DNA of 64,000 nt from Pseudomonadota bacterium (GTDB taxonomy: Bacteria > Myxococcota_A > Polyangia > Polyangiales > Polyangiaceae): NCBI GenBank assembly GCA_023431345.1, contig JAEYWK010000100.1:1-64000 (forward strand), in the 5' to 3' direction. Under the pieces are notes generated by a model. The model was given only the letters and a program-made list of their open reading frames with translations, made no database searches and was not told the origin of the DNA. Both the position numbers and the translations under genes were made by a program. Shown piece after piece: positions 7,869-17,082 of the stretch; position 1 is the stretch's first letter, and every line of letters starts with the position of its first letter.

Positions 7869-9059
7869 TCAGCCTCGCCCGATTTCGGCGATGAGCGAGG
7901 ACAGATACAAGCCTTCGGGAAAGGCGGCGGGAACGGGGTGATCGGCGCCCTGAAAGAAGCGCTCCATCACAATCGCCCGCAGCCCCAGATCGGCGGCGCC
8001 GAGCGACAGCGCGCGCGTCAGCTCGTTCAAGCCGATGGCGGCCGAGCAGCTGCACAGCACGAGCAGCCCTCCCGGCGTGGTCGCGCGCGCGGCTTGCCCG
8101 GCGAGCCTTCGCATCAGCCCGAGCGCGCGCGTGCGCGCCGCCCGCGTGGGGGCAAGCTTGGGGGGATCGCAGATCACGAGGTCGTACCCTCCTTGCTTGC
8201 CGGCGCGATCCAGCGCTTGCGTTGCGTCCTCACACTCGAAGCGAACCTTACCCTCGAGCCCGTTGAGCTGCGCCGCCTCCGCCGCGACGGTGAGCGCGAG
8301 CGCGCTCTGGTCCACCGCTTCCACCTCGGTGGCTCCGGCGCGCGCGGCGCCGAGCGCGAACGCGCCCACGAACGAGTACGTATCGAGCACGCGCTTGCGG
8401 ACGGAGAGCTCCGCGACGCGCGCGCGCAGTTCGCGCTGGTCGACGTAAAATCCGGTTTTTTGACCGAGCTCTAGCGGGATGCGAAAGCGCAGCCCGCGCT
8501 CTTTGACGTCGAAGTGGCTGAACGAGTCGTCACCGCGCAGCACCCCTTTGCTGGCCGCGAAGCCTTCGCTCTTGGCAGCCCGCTCCGACGTACGATCGAT
8601 GATCGCGCGCGGCTCGAGCAGCTGCTCGAGCGCGTCGAGGATTACCGCCTCGCGTCGCTTCATGCCCAGCGTCGCGAACTGCACCGACACCACGTCGCCG
8701 AGCAGGTCGACGATCAAGCCCGGGAGCTCGTCACCTTCGGCGTGCACCAGGCGCACGGCCGTCGTATCCGCTGACGGTAAGCCCAGCATGCGGCGGCGGG
8801 CCACCGCTGCTTCCAGCCGAGAAGCGATGAGCCTAGCGTCGATGTGGCGATCGCGATCGCGAGTCAGGATGCGCACGGGGATGGCAGAGCCGGGCGAGTA
8901 GAGCCCCCGTCCCAAGAAGTTCCCTCTGGCGTCCTTGACGTCGACCTCGTCGCCGCCCTGCGCTCCGCCTTCGATACGCTCGACTGCCTGCGCAAACACC
9001 CAGGGGTGCCCTGCCCATACGGGCTGGACGTGACCAGCCTTCAACACGACACTTGCCAC
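7869..9059 (-). CDS. rlmI: Class I rRNA large-subunit methyltransferase, RlmI-like
   Basis: A 396-residue protein with an N-terminal PUA-like RNA-binding domain (about 1-75, ending RGLYSPGSAIPVRIL) and a C-terminal Rossmann methyltransferase. The SAM-binding motif is LDTYSFVGAFALGAARAGA, and the catalytic region VICDPPKLAP and LCSCSA match the 23S rRNA C1962 m5C methyltransferase family (RlmI/YccW), where a Cys near the end of the domain is catalytic. The start is GTG at 9059. A TGCTAGGAC element lies seven bases before it. It is the first gene of a leftward run to the Fur-family gene. The exact target base is inferred from family only. Confidence 0.85.
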   Translation of the reverse strand: MASVVLKAGHVQPVWAGHPWVFAQAVERIEGGAQGGDEVDVKDARGNFLGRGLYSPGSAIPVRILTRDRDRHIDARLIASRLEAAVARRRMLGLPSADTTAVRLVHAEGDELPGLIVDLLGDVVSVQFATLGMKRREAVILDALEQLLEPRAIIDRTSERAAKSEGFAASKGVLRGDDSFSHFDVKERGLRFRIPLELGQKTGFYVDQRELRARVAELSVRKRVLDTYSFVGAFALGAARAGATEVEAVDQSALALTVAAEAAQLNGLEGKVRFECEDATQALDRAGKQGGYDLVICDPPKLAPTRAARTRALGLMRRLAGQAARATTPGGLLVLCSCSAAIGLNELTRALSLGAADLGLRAIVMERFFQGADHPVPAAFPEGLYLSSLIAEIGRG

Positions 9060-9069
9060 GGGCGGCGTC

Positions 9070-9075
9070 CTAGCA
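9070..9075 (-). promoter_or_regulatory. TGCTAG extended -10-like element for the rlmI-argD run
   Basis: Minus-strand TGCTAGGAC ends seven bases before the GTG start at 9059, a spacing that would make the transcript leaderless. The divergent gene at 9197 has its own TGCTAGGCT at 9177-9185. The element is called by recurrence of the motif, not by a visible -35. Confidence 0.4.
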
Positions 9076-9176
9076 CTTTGGCAACCAAGCGTCGTCGCCC
9101 GGCTCGCGGTCCGAGTCGTGACCCTCAGAGCGACGAACCCCCACCAGCCGGTGTCAGGCGACGCCCGCGCCGGAGC

Positions 9177-9185
9177 TGCTAGGCT
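9177..9185 (+). promoter_or_regulatory. TGCTAGGCT extended -10-like element for the barrel protein gene
   Basis: TGCTAGGCT fits the extended -10 pattern TGnTAnnnT and lies 11 bases upstream of the ATG at 9197. No convincing -35 hexamer is visible 16-18 bases upstream. Confidence 0.4.
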
Positions 9186-9196
9186 GGCGCGAAGTC

Positions 9197-10003
9197 ATGC
9201 GCCGCTTCGCCCTCGTCGTCGCTGCTTCGCTGTGGGGCACCGTCTCGGCCACCGCCTGGGCCGCCTCGGACTGCCCCGATGGGGACTGGTTCTGCGATTC
9301 GGAGCCCATCGCGCCGCCTCCCAGCGACGCGCCGCCGAGCGAAGAAGCGGCGCCGCCCGAGCCGCCCGCGTCCTCGCCACCGCCCGCCGCTCCTCGAGCC
9401 GAGCCGCGCGTTCACATCGACGTCGAGCCGTCGCCTCCCCCCAAGCGGCGGCACCGGCGCTTCCGCGAGTGGGGGGTCAACCTGCACGCCAACATCGGCT
9501 TGATGGGCGACGACGACGTCATGTCGCCCGACGCCAACATGAACGGGCTGGGCGCGGCGCTGCGCTTCCGTCTCATTCCTCACATCGCCATCGAGGGCGC
9601 GGTGGAGTTGCTGTGGGGCGTCGACTACAACGGCTTCGACCGTTTCGAGGACGCCGTCTTGTTCAACGGCTTGTTCTTCGCGAACCCGCGGAGCGCCGTG
9701 CAGGTTTATGGCGTCGCGGGCTTCGGTGTGGGGCAAGCGTACCTCGACAGCGGTCTCCAAGACGACGGGCGGCCCGTGCTGCGCGACGAGAGATACTCGT
9801 ACTTCGGCGCGCAAGTGGGCGTGGGCGTCGAGGCGCGCGTCACCCGTCATTTCGCCTTTGGCGGCGATTTGATCGGCTTTCTGCGCGGCCGCACCGATCG
9901 TCGCGCCGACCGGAACCCGGAGTTCATCGACCCCGTCACGGGCCGCACCACCAACACCTCGGGAGGCGGCCTGCTGCGGCTCGGGGCAACGTTCTATTGG
10001 TGA
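9197..10003 (+). CDS. Outer-membrane beta-barrel protein with Pro-rich linker
   Basis: A 268-residue secreted protein. A signal peptide is clear (basic MRRF, hydrophobic core, cleavage near AWA-A at about residue 22). A Pro/Ala-rich linker spans about 34-85 with RRHRR at its end. The rest is alternating amphipathic strands rich in Gly and aromatic residues, ending RLGATFYW; a terminal aromatic residue is a common signature of outer-membrane barrels recognised by the BAM complex. It resembles OmpA/OprF-like or OmpW-like eight-stranded barrels in length, but no specific family is recognised. It is monocistronic, divergent from rlmI and convergent with HU. Confidence 0.7.
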   Translation: MRRFALVVAASLWGTVSATAWAASDCPDGDWFCDSEPIAPPPSDAPPSEEAAPPEPPASSPPPAAPRAEPRVHIDVEPSPPPKRRHRRFREWGVNLHANIGLMGDDDVMSPDANMNGLGAALRFRLIPHIAIEGAVELLWGVDYNGFDRFEDAVLFNGLFFANPRSAVQVYGVAGFGVGQAYLDSGLQDDGRPVLRDERYSYFGAQVGVGVEARVTRHFAFGGDLIGFLRGRTDRRADRNPEFIDPVTGRTTNTSGGGLLRLGATFYW

Positions 10004-10036
10004 CGCGCGGCCCGAACACGCGGGCACAAAACGCGC

Positions 10037-10068
10037 GCGTCCCCGGTCCAATCAAGAACCGGGGACGC
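10037..10068 (-). terminator. Intrinsic terminator of the HU gene
   Basis: Perfect 11-base inverted arms (10037-10047 and 10058-10068) with a 10-base loop lie between convergent genes. Read on the minus strand the stem is followed by GCGTTTTGTG, a short T tract, so it best serves the leftward HU gene. On the plus strand no T run follows, so any effect on the barrel gene would be weaker. Confidence 0.65.
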
Positions 10069-10087
10069 ATGGCGCGGACGCAGAGTC

Positions 10088-10399
10088 TTACTGAACCAGG
10101 TCCTTGAGGGCCTTGAGCGCGGTCGCGCGGACCTTCTTGCTCGCGGGCTTCGCCGGAATGGTGATCGGCTCCTTGGTGAAGGGGTTGATGCCCTGGCGCT
10201 CTTTCGTCGCCGGCTTCTTCACCACGCGGAGCTTCACGAGCCCCGGCACCACGAACTCGCCCGGGCCACGCGCCGAGAGCTGCTTGCGGATGAGCTCCTG
10301 CAGAGCCTCGAAAACACGACCCACGCTCTTCTTGTCGAGATCCGAAGCGTTCGCGATCTCAGCAACCACCTGCGCCTTCGTCAGTCTCTTCCCAGCCAT
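10088..10399 (-). CDS. HU-family DNA-binding protein
   Basis: A 103-residue histone-like protein that bends and compacts DNA as a dimer. The N-terminal helices (MAGKRLTKAQVVAEIA...) and the arm region ending GINPFTKEPITIPAKP are diagnostic; INPFTKEPI replaces the more usual RNPxTGExI arm sequence. A strong AGGAGG lies six bases before the ATG at 10399. It is monocistronic, with its own upstream region and a downstream terminator. The arm variation is also common in other Myxococcota-like HU proteins, as far as I recall. Confidence 0.92.
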   Translation of the reverse strand: MAGKRLTKAQVVAEIANASDLDKKSVGRVFEALQELIRKQLSARGPGEFVVPGLVKLRVVKKPATKERQGINPFTKEPITIPAKPASKKVRATALKALKDLVQ

Positions 10400-10717
10400 G
10401 CGCTTCCTCCTAGTCTCAGATTTCTAGAAATCTTTTGCCGTCTTTGTCGGCCTCGGGCTCATTCCCGCGGGCTGATTCCCGCTGGCCGCCAAACAAGGCA
10501 CGCGAACCGATAACAGGGATGGAACAGCTCAATCAAGGGGAAAGAAGCAACCAAGGCGTCGAATTGAGCTTTTTTCCTGCGGGTCAGAGCAGGGGGGGTG
10601 ACGGGGTCGCGGCCAGGAGGCCCGTTTCGTCACCGCTCGCTACCGGTTGCCTTGTTCTATGCGGGGCCAGGGGCTGTGGATATGTAGCGCCTCGATTTTC
10701 CCAGCAAACCCCCAGGG
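10400..10717. promoter_or_regulatory. HU upstream region with promoter-like boxes and short repeats
   Basis: This 318-base gap holds no supportable gene. On the minus strand TTGATT (complement of 10531-10536) and TTATCG (complement of 10508-10513) are 17 bases apart, a possible but weak promoter for HU. A perfect 14-base palindrome lies at 10420-10433, between those boxes and the ribosome site. A 14-base unit (GCTSATTCCCGCKG) is repeated in tandem at 10457-10470 and 10471-10484. Inverted arms at 10526-10533 and 10563-10570 overlap the -35-like box. The right half (10576-10717) shows nothing clear. Confidence 0.4.
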
Positions 10718-11224
10718 TTAGCGGCGCTTTTTCGAGCCCTTTCGGAGTTTAGGGCGCGCTTTGGGCCGGCGGGCGGCAGGCGTGGGACCGTCTGGCAACG
10801 GTGCAGCTCGCACCAATTGGCGCGTCATCGCGACCATCTCCCGCTTTTCATCGGGCGCGGCGTGATCGTAGCCGACGAGGTGCAGCACGCCGTGCGCGAG
10901 CAGGAAGCGAACTTCCTCGATCAGCGGGCGTTTGCGCGCGCTCGCCTGGCGTTCCGCGGTGTCGAGCGAGATCACCACGTCGCCCAAAATCCCGGCCGGA
11001 TCCGCCCCACTTTCGTCCATCGCGAAGGCCAGCACATCGGTCGGCTTGTCCTTTTGGCGGTGCTCACGGTTCAGGCGGTGAATCTCGCGGTCGTCGGTCA
11101 ACAGCACGCTCAGCTCGGCGTCGGGCAGCTCGAGGCGAGCGAGCATGCGATCGCCGAGACGAGCGATCAGGCGAGCAGGCACGCTGTGCTTCAAATTTCT
11201 TTTACGGGTGACGAGCGTCGGCAC
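10718..11224 (-). CDS. ybeY: Endoribonuclease YbeY
   Basis: A 168-residue metal-dependent single-strand RNase that acts in 16S rRNA 3' maturation and ribosome quality control. The hallmark H3xH5xH motif is HGVLHLVGYDH. The upstream TDVLAF and GDVVIS segments are also diagnostic. It has a Lys/Arg/Pro-rich C-terminal tail of about 25 residues not needed for the fold. The start is GTG at 11224. The usual ybeY neighbours (phoH-like, lnt, hemolysin-like) are absent here. Confidence 0.93.
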   Translation of the reverse strand: MPTLVTRKRNLKHSVPARLIARLGDRMLARLELPDAELSVLLTDDREIHRLNREHRQKDKPTDVLAFAMDESGADPAGILGDVVISLDTAERQASARKRPLIEEVRFLLAHGVLHLVGYDHAAPDEKREMVAMTRQLVRAAPLPDGPTPAARRPKARPKLRKGSKKRR

Positions 11225-11280
11225 TCCGGTCTCTTACACGACTTTCCAAGGTGAGGGGTGGGAGCTACGTTTCACGGACG

Positions 11281-11859
11281 ATGGCTCGCGCGTCTCGTCC
11301 CCCCGGGTTCGACATGACGTATCGACCGACCGAGACGAGCTTCGGTCCACCTTTGCTGCTGCGCATCCCATCCATCCTCTACGCCGCCTGCGCGGTCGCG
11401 GCCGTGGTGCTGGTGCTGGTCGCCGAGGCGAGCCCCTCGACGAGCTGGCTGTACATCAACGTGGTCGAGCGCGGCGTACGCGGGATCATGAGCGCGCGCA
11501 CCTTCGCCGGCTGCCTGGTGGTCGGGGCGATCGGATCGCTGCTCCGTACCAGCATGCGCGGCGTGCGCGTGCGCGGTGACGGCGTGGAGTACCGCGACGT
11601 GGTTTCGCTCGGTATCCCGCGGATCAAGCGCTTCAAGTGGGCCCAGATTGACCGCGTGATCTTGGATGCTCCTCGCGGCGTGGCGCTCGATCTCTGGGAT
11701 GGCACGCGCGCTACCTTGCCCGACGTGTCGGACCGGCCTTCGCTGTCTGCCACGCTCGAGAAGGTGGCTCATGCTCGCGCCATTCCGGTGCGTGGGGGCA
11801 AGGGCCTCGACGAGCTGCCCGAGTCGGGTGAGTTCGAAGACGACGAGGCTTCCGCCTGA
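11281..11859 (+). CDS. Membrane protein with bacterial PH-like C-terminal domain (hypothetical)
   Basis: About 192 residues. Two hydrophobic segments follow a short N terminus: PSILYAACAVAAVVLVLVAE and a second containing AGCLVVGAIGSLL. The C-terminal part (RGVRVRGDGVEYRDVVSLG... FKWAQIDRVIL) has the strand pattern of bacterial PH-like (bPH) domains, where a membrane hairpin precedes a small beta domain. It ends in an acidic tail (EFEDDEASA). The start is uncertain: GTG 11251, ATG 11281 and ATG 11314 are in frame and none has a good ribosome site. It lies between the ybeY start region and a convergent small gene. Function unknown. Confidence 0.6.
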   Translation: MARASRPPGFDMTYRPTETSFGPPLLLRIPSILYAACAVAAVVLVLVAEASPSTSWLYINVVERGVRGIMSARTFAGCLVVGAIGSLLRTSMRGVRVRGDGVEYRDVVSLGIPRIKRFKWAQIDRVILDAPRGVALDLWDGTRATLPDVSDRPSLSATLEKVAHARAIPVRGGKGLDELPESGEFEDDEASA

Positions 11860-11865
11860 GATCCC

Positions 11866-12354
11866 TCAGCCGAACAGGTCATCGTCGGGCTCGACGAGCA
11901 CGATGATGGCCCGTTTGGCGCCGAGGGCTCGTTCCCCGTCGTCACGCCGGACCACGTAGAGCCCTTCGTCGCGCGTCGAGCGCTTGACCGTTACTTTCAC
12001 CGCGCGACCCGATTCGAGGAGCTGCCCGAGCAGGGCCTCGACGTTCGGGCCGCGCACCAGCATCGAAACCGGCACCGCGCTGGCCGCTTCCTTTACCGGG
12101 GGCGGCAGCACGGAGGGGCCCACCTCGGTCGCGAGATCGGCGGCGGCGCGAGCGAGCGCGACGGCTCGCAGCTCGCTGCCTGCCTCGTCGGCCAGCTCGG
12201 CGGCCCGACGCAGGTGCCGCAGCGCTTCTCTCACGTCGCCGCGCTCGAGCTCGGCGCGGGCTTCTGCGAGGCTGCTCTTCACGAGCTCCGGATCGGCACG
12301 ATCGACCGACGGGATGATGAATGTGCTCAGGGTTTGGGAGGGAGATGCAGCCAT
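11866..12354 (-). CDS. Hypothetical protein with helical repeat-like N terminus
   Basis: A 162-residue soluble protein. Residues 20-75 look like one or two TPR-type helical hairpins (AEARAELERGDVREALRHLRRAAELADEAG). The C-terminal half has a small alpha/beta pattern (VRGPNVEALLGQLLESGRAV... AKRAIIVLVEPDDDLFG). It is on the same strand as, and 27 bases downstream of, the giant TPR gene, so they may be co-transcribed. The acidic end is unusual but not diagnostic. No family is recognised. Confidence 0.6.
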   Translation of the reverse strand: MAASPSQTLSTFIIPSVDRADPELVKSSLAEARAELERGDVREALRHLRRAAELADEAGSELRAVALARAAADLATEVGPSVLPPPVKEAASAVPVSMLVRGPNVEALLGQLLESGRAVKVTVKRSTRDEGLYVVRRDDGERALGAKRAIIVLVEPDDDLFG

Positions 12355-12381
12355 GGGTGAGGAGACCGTTTCGGTTGAGGA

Positions 12382-15300
12382 TCAGTGCATGCCGAGCTGC
12401 TCGAGGAGCTGCCCCGCGGCACCGAGCTCGGGATTTTCTTCGAGAGCACGCAGCGCCATGCGCTTCGCGTTCGTCTTTTTGCCGTGATGATGCTCGATGC
12501 GCGCGAGCTGGAAGTAGCCTTGGGCGAGGTTGAGCGAGCGCGCCGCGGCCCCTTCGCGAGCGCCGAGCTCGCGCTGAGCAATCAAGACGCGCAGCGCCGA
12601 GGCAGCGGTCTCGAGGCGGTCGAGATCGATCGCGAGCAGACCGAGCAGCAGGGCCGTGTCGAGATCGGTCTTGTCGAGCTGGTGCGCCTCCGTCAAGAGC
12701 GGCAGCGCTTCGGCCAGCTCGTCGTTCTCGAGGCGCAGGTCGGCCGCGAGCCGAAGCACCCGCGCCAGGGGCTTGCCGCGGCGCCGCTCTTTGCCGTCGA
12801 GGTGCGCGCTCAGGAGCTGAAGCGCTGGGCCGCGATGCCCCCGCGACAGCGCCAATTGAGCTGCGATCCAGACCGCGTCCGCGGCGCCAGGATCGAGGGC
12901 CTGCGCGCGCGCGGCGAGCTCGCCGGCTTGCTCGTGCTCGCCTTGAGCCAGCAGCAGCTCTGCTGCCTCGACGAACAACGCCGCGCGCTTCTGCGGCTGC
13001 CGTTCGCGCTCCGCCTCCGCCCCCAGCAGCGCCACCGCGCGCTCGACCTTGCCCACCTTCAGGCAGAGCTGACACAAGCCGCGGCTGAGCTCGGGGGCAG
13101 GCACCGCGCCGAGCCGCGCGTGCCGGTCGAACAGCTCGAGCGCGCGCGCGGCGTCGGAGCGCCCGAGCTCCAGCGCGAGCGCGCGTGACAACAAGACCTG
13201 GCTCTCCGGCTCGCGCTCGAGCCACGCCTGCACCGCGTCGTAGAGCTTGTCGGGACGAGCTTCGGCCTCGTAGGCGCGCGCGAGCAGCTCCCAGACCGCG
13301 ATCGGCGCGGCAGGGTGGCTCCCGAGCCCCTCCAGCAGCTCGAGGGCCCGCGCTCGCTCTCGCTCGCCGCCGTGCTCGAGCAGGCGGCGCCCCAGCTGCA
13401 GGCGAGCGCGCGTCGCGTCGCTGTCCGTCAGCTCGCCCGCGCGGTCGCTCAGCAGCCGCTCGGCTTCGGGCAAGGGGAGGAGGCTCACGCAAGCCGCGAG
13501 CAGGCTCGAGCGCTCCGCCGGCTCCGCGACGTGGCCGAGCGCGCGCTCGGCTGCGCGAGCAGCGCGCTCGAGCACGAGCGGCGACGGCTGGTGGCTCTGC
13601 GCGCACAGCTCGGCCAGCGCCGAGAGCGAGCGCGCGGCGCCCGCCACATCGGTCGTGAGCGAGAGCAGCTCTCCGATGGCGCGCTCTGCGGCCTCTCGTT
13701 GCTCGTACCGCACCAAGGCTTGGGCTAGCGCGGTTAGCTCCCCGGCGTCGCCCAGGGCTAGCTCGAAGCCCGAGTCGATGAGCTCGCTCGCCGCCGCGGC
13801 ATCGCCCCGCCGGAGCTTGATGGCTGCGAGCTCGACGTAGACCTGCGCGCGCGAGGCGCCGGCCCCGCTCGCGCCGTGAAGCAGGAGCAGTAGGCTGCGG
13901 TAGTATTGCTCGGCTTTGTCCCAGTCTTCTCGCGCCACCGCGGCTCGCGCGGACGTGAGCTGCACCTCGGCGTCCGTCGGGTAGCGCTTGGCGGCCTCTG
14001 CCAGCTCCCCCTGCGCGGCGCTGGCGTCGCCCGCCTCCTCGAGCACTTTCACGAGCTCCAGCTGCAGGAGCTTTCGTTCGCTCGGGTAGTGCGCGCCGTA
14101 GTGAGCCAGCTGGTGACGCAGCACGCGCACCGCGCCCTCCGGCAGCCCGACGCCGACGAGACGCTCGGCGAGCCCGCTGACCTTGCTCGGCGCATCGCCG
14201 AACACCGACGGCCTTCGTAAGAAGACCTCGGCGGCGGCGCGCACGTCGCTGGCGGCCAAATGGGCCTCGATGGCGCCCGCCAGATCGTCGAGCTCGTCGG
14301 CGCGTAGGCGGCCGAGTCGGCTGAACAGCGCTGGGGTGGGTCGCGTCTCGGTCGCGCGCGTGAGCACGCACGACAGCTCGTCGAAGCGGCGGGCTTCGTG
14401 CAACAGCTGACACAGCGCGTCGAACGCCTCCGGTGTGTCGCCGCCATCGAGCTCGAGCCGCTCGAATACCTCCACCGCTCGCTCGGGCTCGATCTCGAAC
14501 AGCTCGCGCAAGAGGCGCATCGCTAGCGGTGAATCGCCCGTTCGCGTGAGCGCGACGTCGGTCGCGAGCCGGAGCAGCTTGCGCCGCTGCTCTGGCTCGC
14601 GCGCGCTGCGAGCGGCGCCTGCGTAGGTGGCGCACAGCTCGCCCCAGCGGTTCAGCTTCTTGGTCAACTTCTCGAGTCGCTTGCGGTCGCGCTCCGCGAG
14701 CGACAGCAAGAACAGCTCGCGCGCGGCGGCGTGAGCTCCGGGCAGATCGTCGAGCTCGCGCTCGCACGTGATCGAGAGCTCGCCGAGCAGCTCGCGGCGT
14801 TCGTCGCTTCTGAGCTCACGATCGAGCTCCACGCGCAGCAGCCTCGCCCTCTCCGCGGGCTGCGACGCTTGAGCGTAGTGCTCGCGCAAGAGCGCCGCGG
14901 CGCGGCGGCCAGCGGCGCGCTCGCTCGGATCGCTCCAGCGCTCCGCGCTCTGCTGGACCAATCGTTCGAGCAGAGCCACCCCCTCGTGGTTGGCCGCGCC
15001 CCCCAAGCGTTCGATGGCGTCGAGGGCGGCTCCGAAGGCGCCAGTGTCGAGCGAGAGCTGCGCGAGCCGCAGCACGAGCGGCGCGCGCTCGGCGTCAGGA
15101 AGCGTCGCGAGCCGCCGCTCGAGGTGCGCGATCAAAGCCGCCTTCTCGTGCGTTTGCTCGTACAATCGCTCGAGCGCAGAGTCGATCCGCGGGGCCGCGC
15201 CGACCAGCTCCACGTAGCTTTCCCAATAGCGGATGGCGCGCTTGCGATCCTGCACGACGTCGCGCGCCGCGATCGCGGCCTCGTCGAGCAGCCGCGCGCG

Positions 15301-17082
15301 CTCCGCGAGGTCGCCGGTCGCCGCGATGGCACGCTCGTACAGCTCGAATAGCTCTGGCCAACGCTGCTCGGCGCTGAGCGTGAGCTTGACGCGGTCGAGT
15401 GCCCAGCGCGCAGCCGGGTCGTGCTCGAGCAGCAAGCCGAGTAGCGCGTCGTCGACGTCGCGCCCGAGCCGGCGCAGCTGCGACGCCGCGACGAGCCCGC
15501 CGTCGCCGTCGCCTTCGCTCAGCCGTAGGCGCGCCAAGCGCTCCCAAATCTCCGGGTGGTCGGGGGCGACTTGCGCGGCGCGCTCGAGCACCGAGAGCGC
15601 GGCCTCCGGATCGCCGAGCTCTTGCTCTTCGAAGCGCGCCCAGCACAGTAAGATCGAAGGGCGGTCGGAGCTGTGGTGCTCTTGCCACTCGAACAGCCAG
15701 CGCTGCTGGCTGCGGCGCCACTCGCTGCCGGGGTGGGCGTCGATCAGCGCCTGGTAAGCGTCGAGATCTTCGCTGGTGGCTCCGTCGGCGATCAGCCGGC
15801 GATACAGCTCCGCCGCCTCGTCGTAGCGATCGGCCTGCGTGAACAGCTGCGCGGTCGCGCGGGCGAGCCGCGCCGAGAGCTCGCGCTGCTCGCCCGCGAG
15901 TCTCCACGAGACGTTGTCGGCGAGCTCGGCGAACTCGTCCGCGGCGCCGGCACGGGCTGCGTCATCCGCGATCGAGAGCAGCAGCTCCGTGACGCGGCGA
16001 TTGTCGTCCGTAGCCCGCAGCAAGACGCCGAACGCCTCCGCTGCGGCCGCGAAATTGCCGGCCTTGGCCCGCAAGCTCACCAGGCTCGAAGCGGCGCGCG
16101 TGTGCTCGGCGGCCACGTCGAGCACGCGCTCGTACGCTCGCTCGGCGTCGTCGAGCTCGCCTGCCTCCAGGTAAGCCTCGGCGGCGGCACAGAAGCCGGC
16201 GGTCGCCCGGGCTTCATCGCGCTGAACGTCTTGGTGGAAGGCCGCCAGTCGCTCGAGGGCGCGCGCCTTGCCGAGCGGCGTGCGCTCGAGCGTCAGGCGT
16301 CGCGCGAGCACTTGCTCGAGTCGCACCGCATCCTCGGCGTGGTCGCACAAGCGCTCGAGCACGTCGAGGGCGGCCTCGCCCTCGAAGCGGTCCACTTCGC
16401 TCGGTAGCTGGTCGAGCCCCACGCGAGCCCTGCCGTCCGCGAGCCAGCGCTCTCCCAGCTTGACGAGCGCGGCCTCACCTTCGCTGGCGGTAGCGCTGCG
16501 CAAGATGTGCAAGAGCGCGTCGTCGCTCTCGCGCAGAACGCTGAGCTGAGCCAAGCGCTCGGTGAGACCGAGCACCGCCGGTGCTGCCGCCGGGATGTCC
16601 TTCAACATGTGCAGAGCGCGCTCCAGCAGCTGCCGCGCTCGCGTCTCGTTACCGGCGCTGGTCGCCGCGACGGCGTAGCGATTGGCGAGCTCGCTGTACT
16701 GCTCGTCTTCGAGGAGTAGGGGCTCCGCCAGCGCCAGGGCGCGCTCGTCCGCAGGCGCCAAGTCGAGCGCGGAGGTGGCCGCCTGCAGCGTTGCGGCCTC
16801 GTGCGCGTCGTGGTCGCCGCACAGCCAAGCCGTGTGGAGGTAAACCTCCAGCCGAGCCGCCTCGGGCAGCTCTTCCACGCTGTTCGTGCCGAGCAGGTCC
16901 GCGCAGAGATCGGCCAGCTCCAGGTCGCGTCGCTCGCGCTCGGCCGTCTCTTGCAGTGCTTCCAGCAGAGGCTCGATGTTCTCGCCCGCCCGCCCGCGAC
17001 GGAGCACGCGCTCGAGCTCGGCGCGGAGCTCCACGCGCGAGCCGGAATTTTCTGACAGGGGCGCTTGGACCAAGTCGCTCAC
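12382..17082 (-). CDS. Giant TPR-repeat protein
   Basis: About 1566 residues, almost wholly alpha-helical and rich in Ala, Leu, Glu and Arg. Repeated hairpins such as DDAERAYERVLDVAAEH, DEAAELYRRLIADGATS and DWDKAEQYYRSLLLLLHGA are TPR units, spread across the whole length. No signal peptide, membrane segment or catalytic domain is seen, so it is probably a cytoplasmic scaffold. Start choice: AGGAGG is directly next to the ATG at 17088, too close to use, but six bases before GTG at 17082, which is preferred. Large TPR proteins of this type are frequent in myxobacteria and are sometimes linked to gliding or envelope machines; nothing here specifies which. Confidence 0.85.
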   Translation of the reverse strand: MSDLVQAPLSENSGSRVELRAELERVLRRGRAGENIEPLLEALQETAERERRDLELADLCADLLGTNSVEELPEAARLEVYLHTAWLCGDHDAHEAATLQAATSALDLAPADERALALAEPLLLEDEQYSELANRYAVAATSAGNETRARQLLERALHMLKDIPAAAPAVLGLTERLAQLSVLRESDDALLHILRSATASEGEAALVKLGERWLADGRARVGLDQLPSEVDRFEGEAALDVLERLCDHAEDAVRLEQVLARRLTLERTPLGKARALERLAAFHQDVQRDEARATAGFCAAAEAYLEAGELDDAERAYERVLDVAAEHTRAASSLVSLRAKAGNFAAAAEAFGVLLRATDDNRRVTELLLSIADDAARAGAADEFAELADNVSWRLAGEQRELSARLARATAQLFTQADRYDEAAELYRRLIADGATSEDLDAYQALIDAHPGSEWRRSQQRWLFEWQEHHSSDRPSILLCWARFEEQELGDPEAALSVLERAAQVAPDHPEIWERLARLRLSEGDGDGGLVAASQLRRLGRDVDDALLGLLLEHDPAARWALDRVKLTLSAEQRWPELFELYERAIAATGDLAERARLLDEAAIAARDVVQDRKRAIRYWESYVELVGAAPRIDSALERLYEQTHEKAALIAHLERRLATLPDAERAPLVLRLAQLSLDTGAFGAALDAIERLGGAANHEGVALLERLVQQSAERWSDPSERAAGRRAAALLREHYAQASQPAERARLLRVELDRELRSDERRELLGELSITCERELDDLPGAHAAARELFLLSLAERDRKRLEKLTKKLNRWGELCATYAGAARSAREPEQRRKLLRLATDVALTRTGDSPLAMRLLRELFEIEPERAVEVFERLELDGGDTPEAFDALCQLLHEARRFDELSCVLTRATETRPTPALFSRLGRLRADELDDLAGAIEAHLAASDVRAAAEVFLRRPSVFGDAPSKVSGLAERLVGVGLPEGAVRVLRHQLAHYGAHYPSERKLLQLELVKVLEEAGDASAAQGELAEAAKRYPTDAEVQLTSARAAVAREDWDKAEQYYRSLLLLLHGASGAGASRAQVYVELAAIKLRRGDAAAASELIDSGFELALGDAGELTALAQALVRYEQREAAERAIGELLSLTTDVAGAARSLSALAELCAQSHQPSPLVLERAARAAERALGHVAEPAERSSLLAACVSLLPLPEAERLLSDRAGELTDSDATRARLQLGRRLLEHGGERERARALELLEGLGSHPAAPIAVWELLARAYEAEARPDKLYDAVQAWLEREPESQVLLSRALALELGRSDAARALELFDRHARLGAVPAPELSRGLCQLCLKVGKVERAVALLGAEAERERQPQKRAALFVEAAELLLAQGEHEQAGELAARAQALDPGAADAVWIAAQLALSRGHRGPALQLLSAHLDGKERRRGKPLARVLRLAADLRLENDELAEALPLLTEAHQLDKTDLDTALLLGLLAIDLDRLETAASALRVLIAQRELGAREGAAARSLNLAQGYFQLARIEHHHGKKTNAKRMALRALEENPELGAAGQLLEQLGMH

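Noticed and set aside
10526..10575. Intrinsic terminator from inverted arms followed by T6
   Set aside because: The T run is on the plus strand, where no gene needs termination, and the 29-base loop is long; it overlaps the HU promoter region instead.
10435..10752. A 105-codon plus-strand frame upstream of HU
   Set aside because: Its composition is not protein-like and it would overlap the end of ybeY; the region is better explained as HU regulatory DNA.
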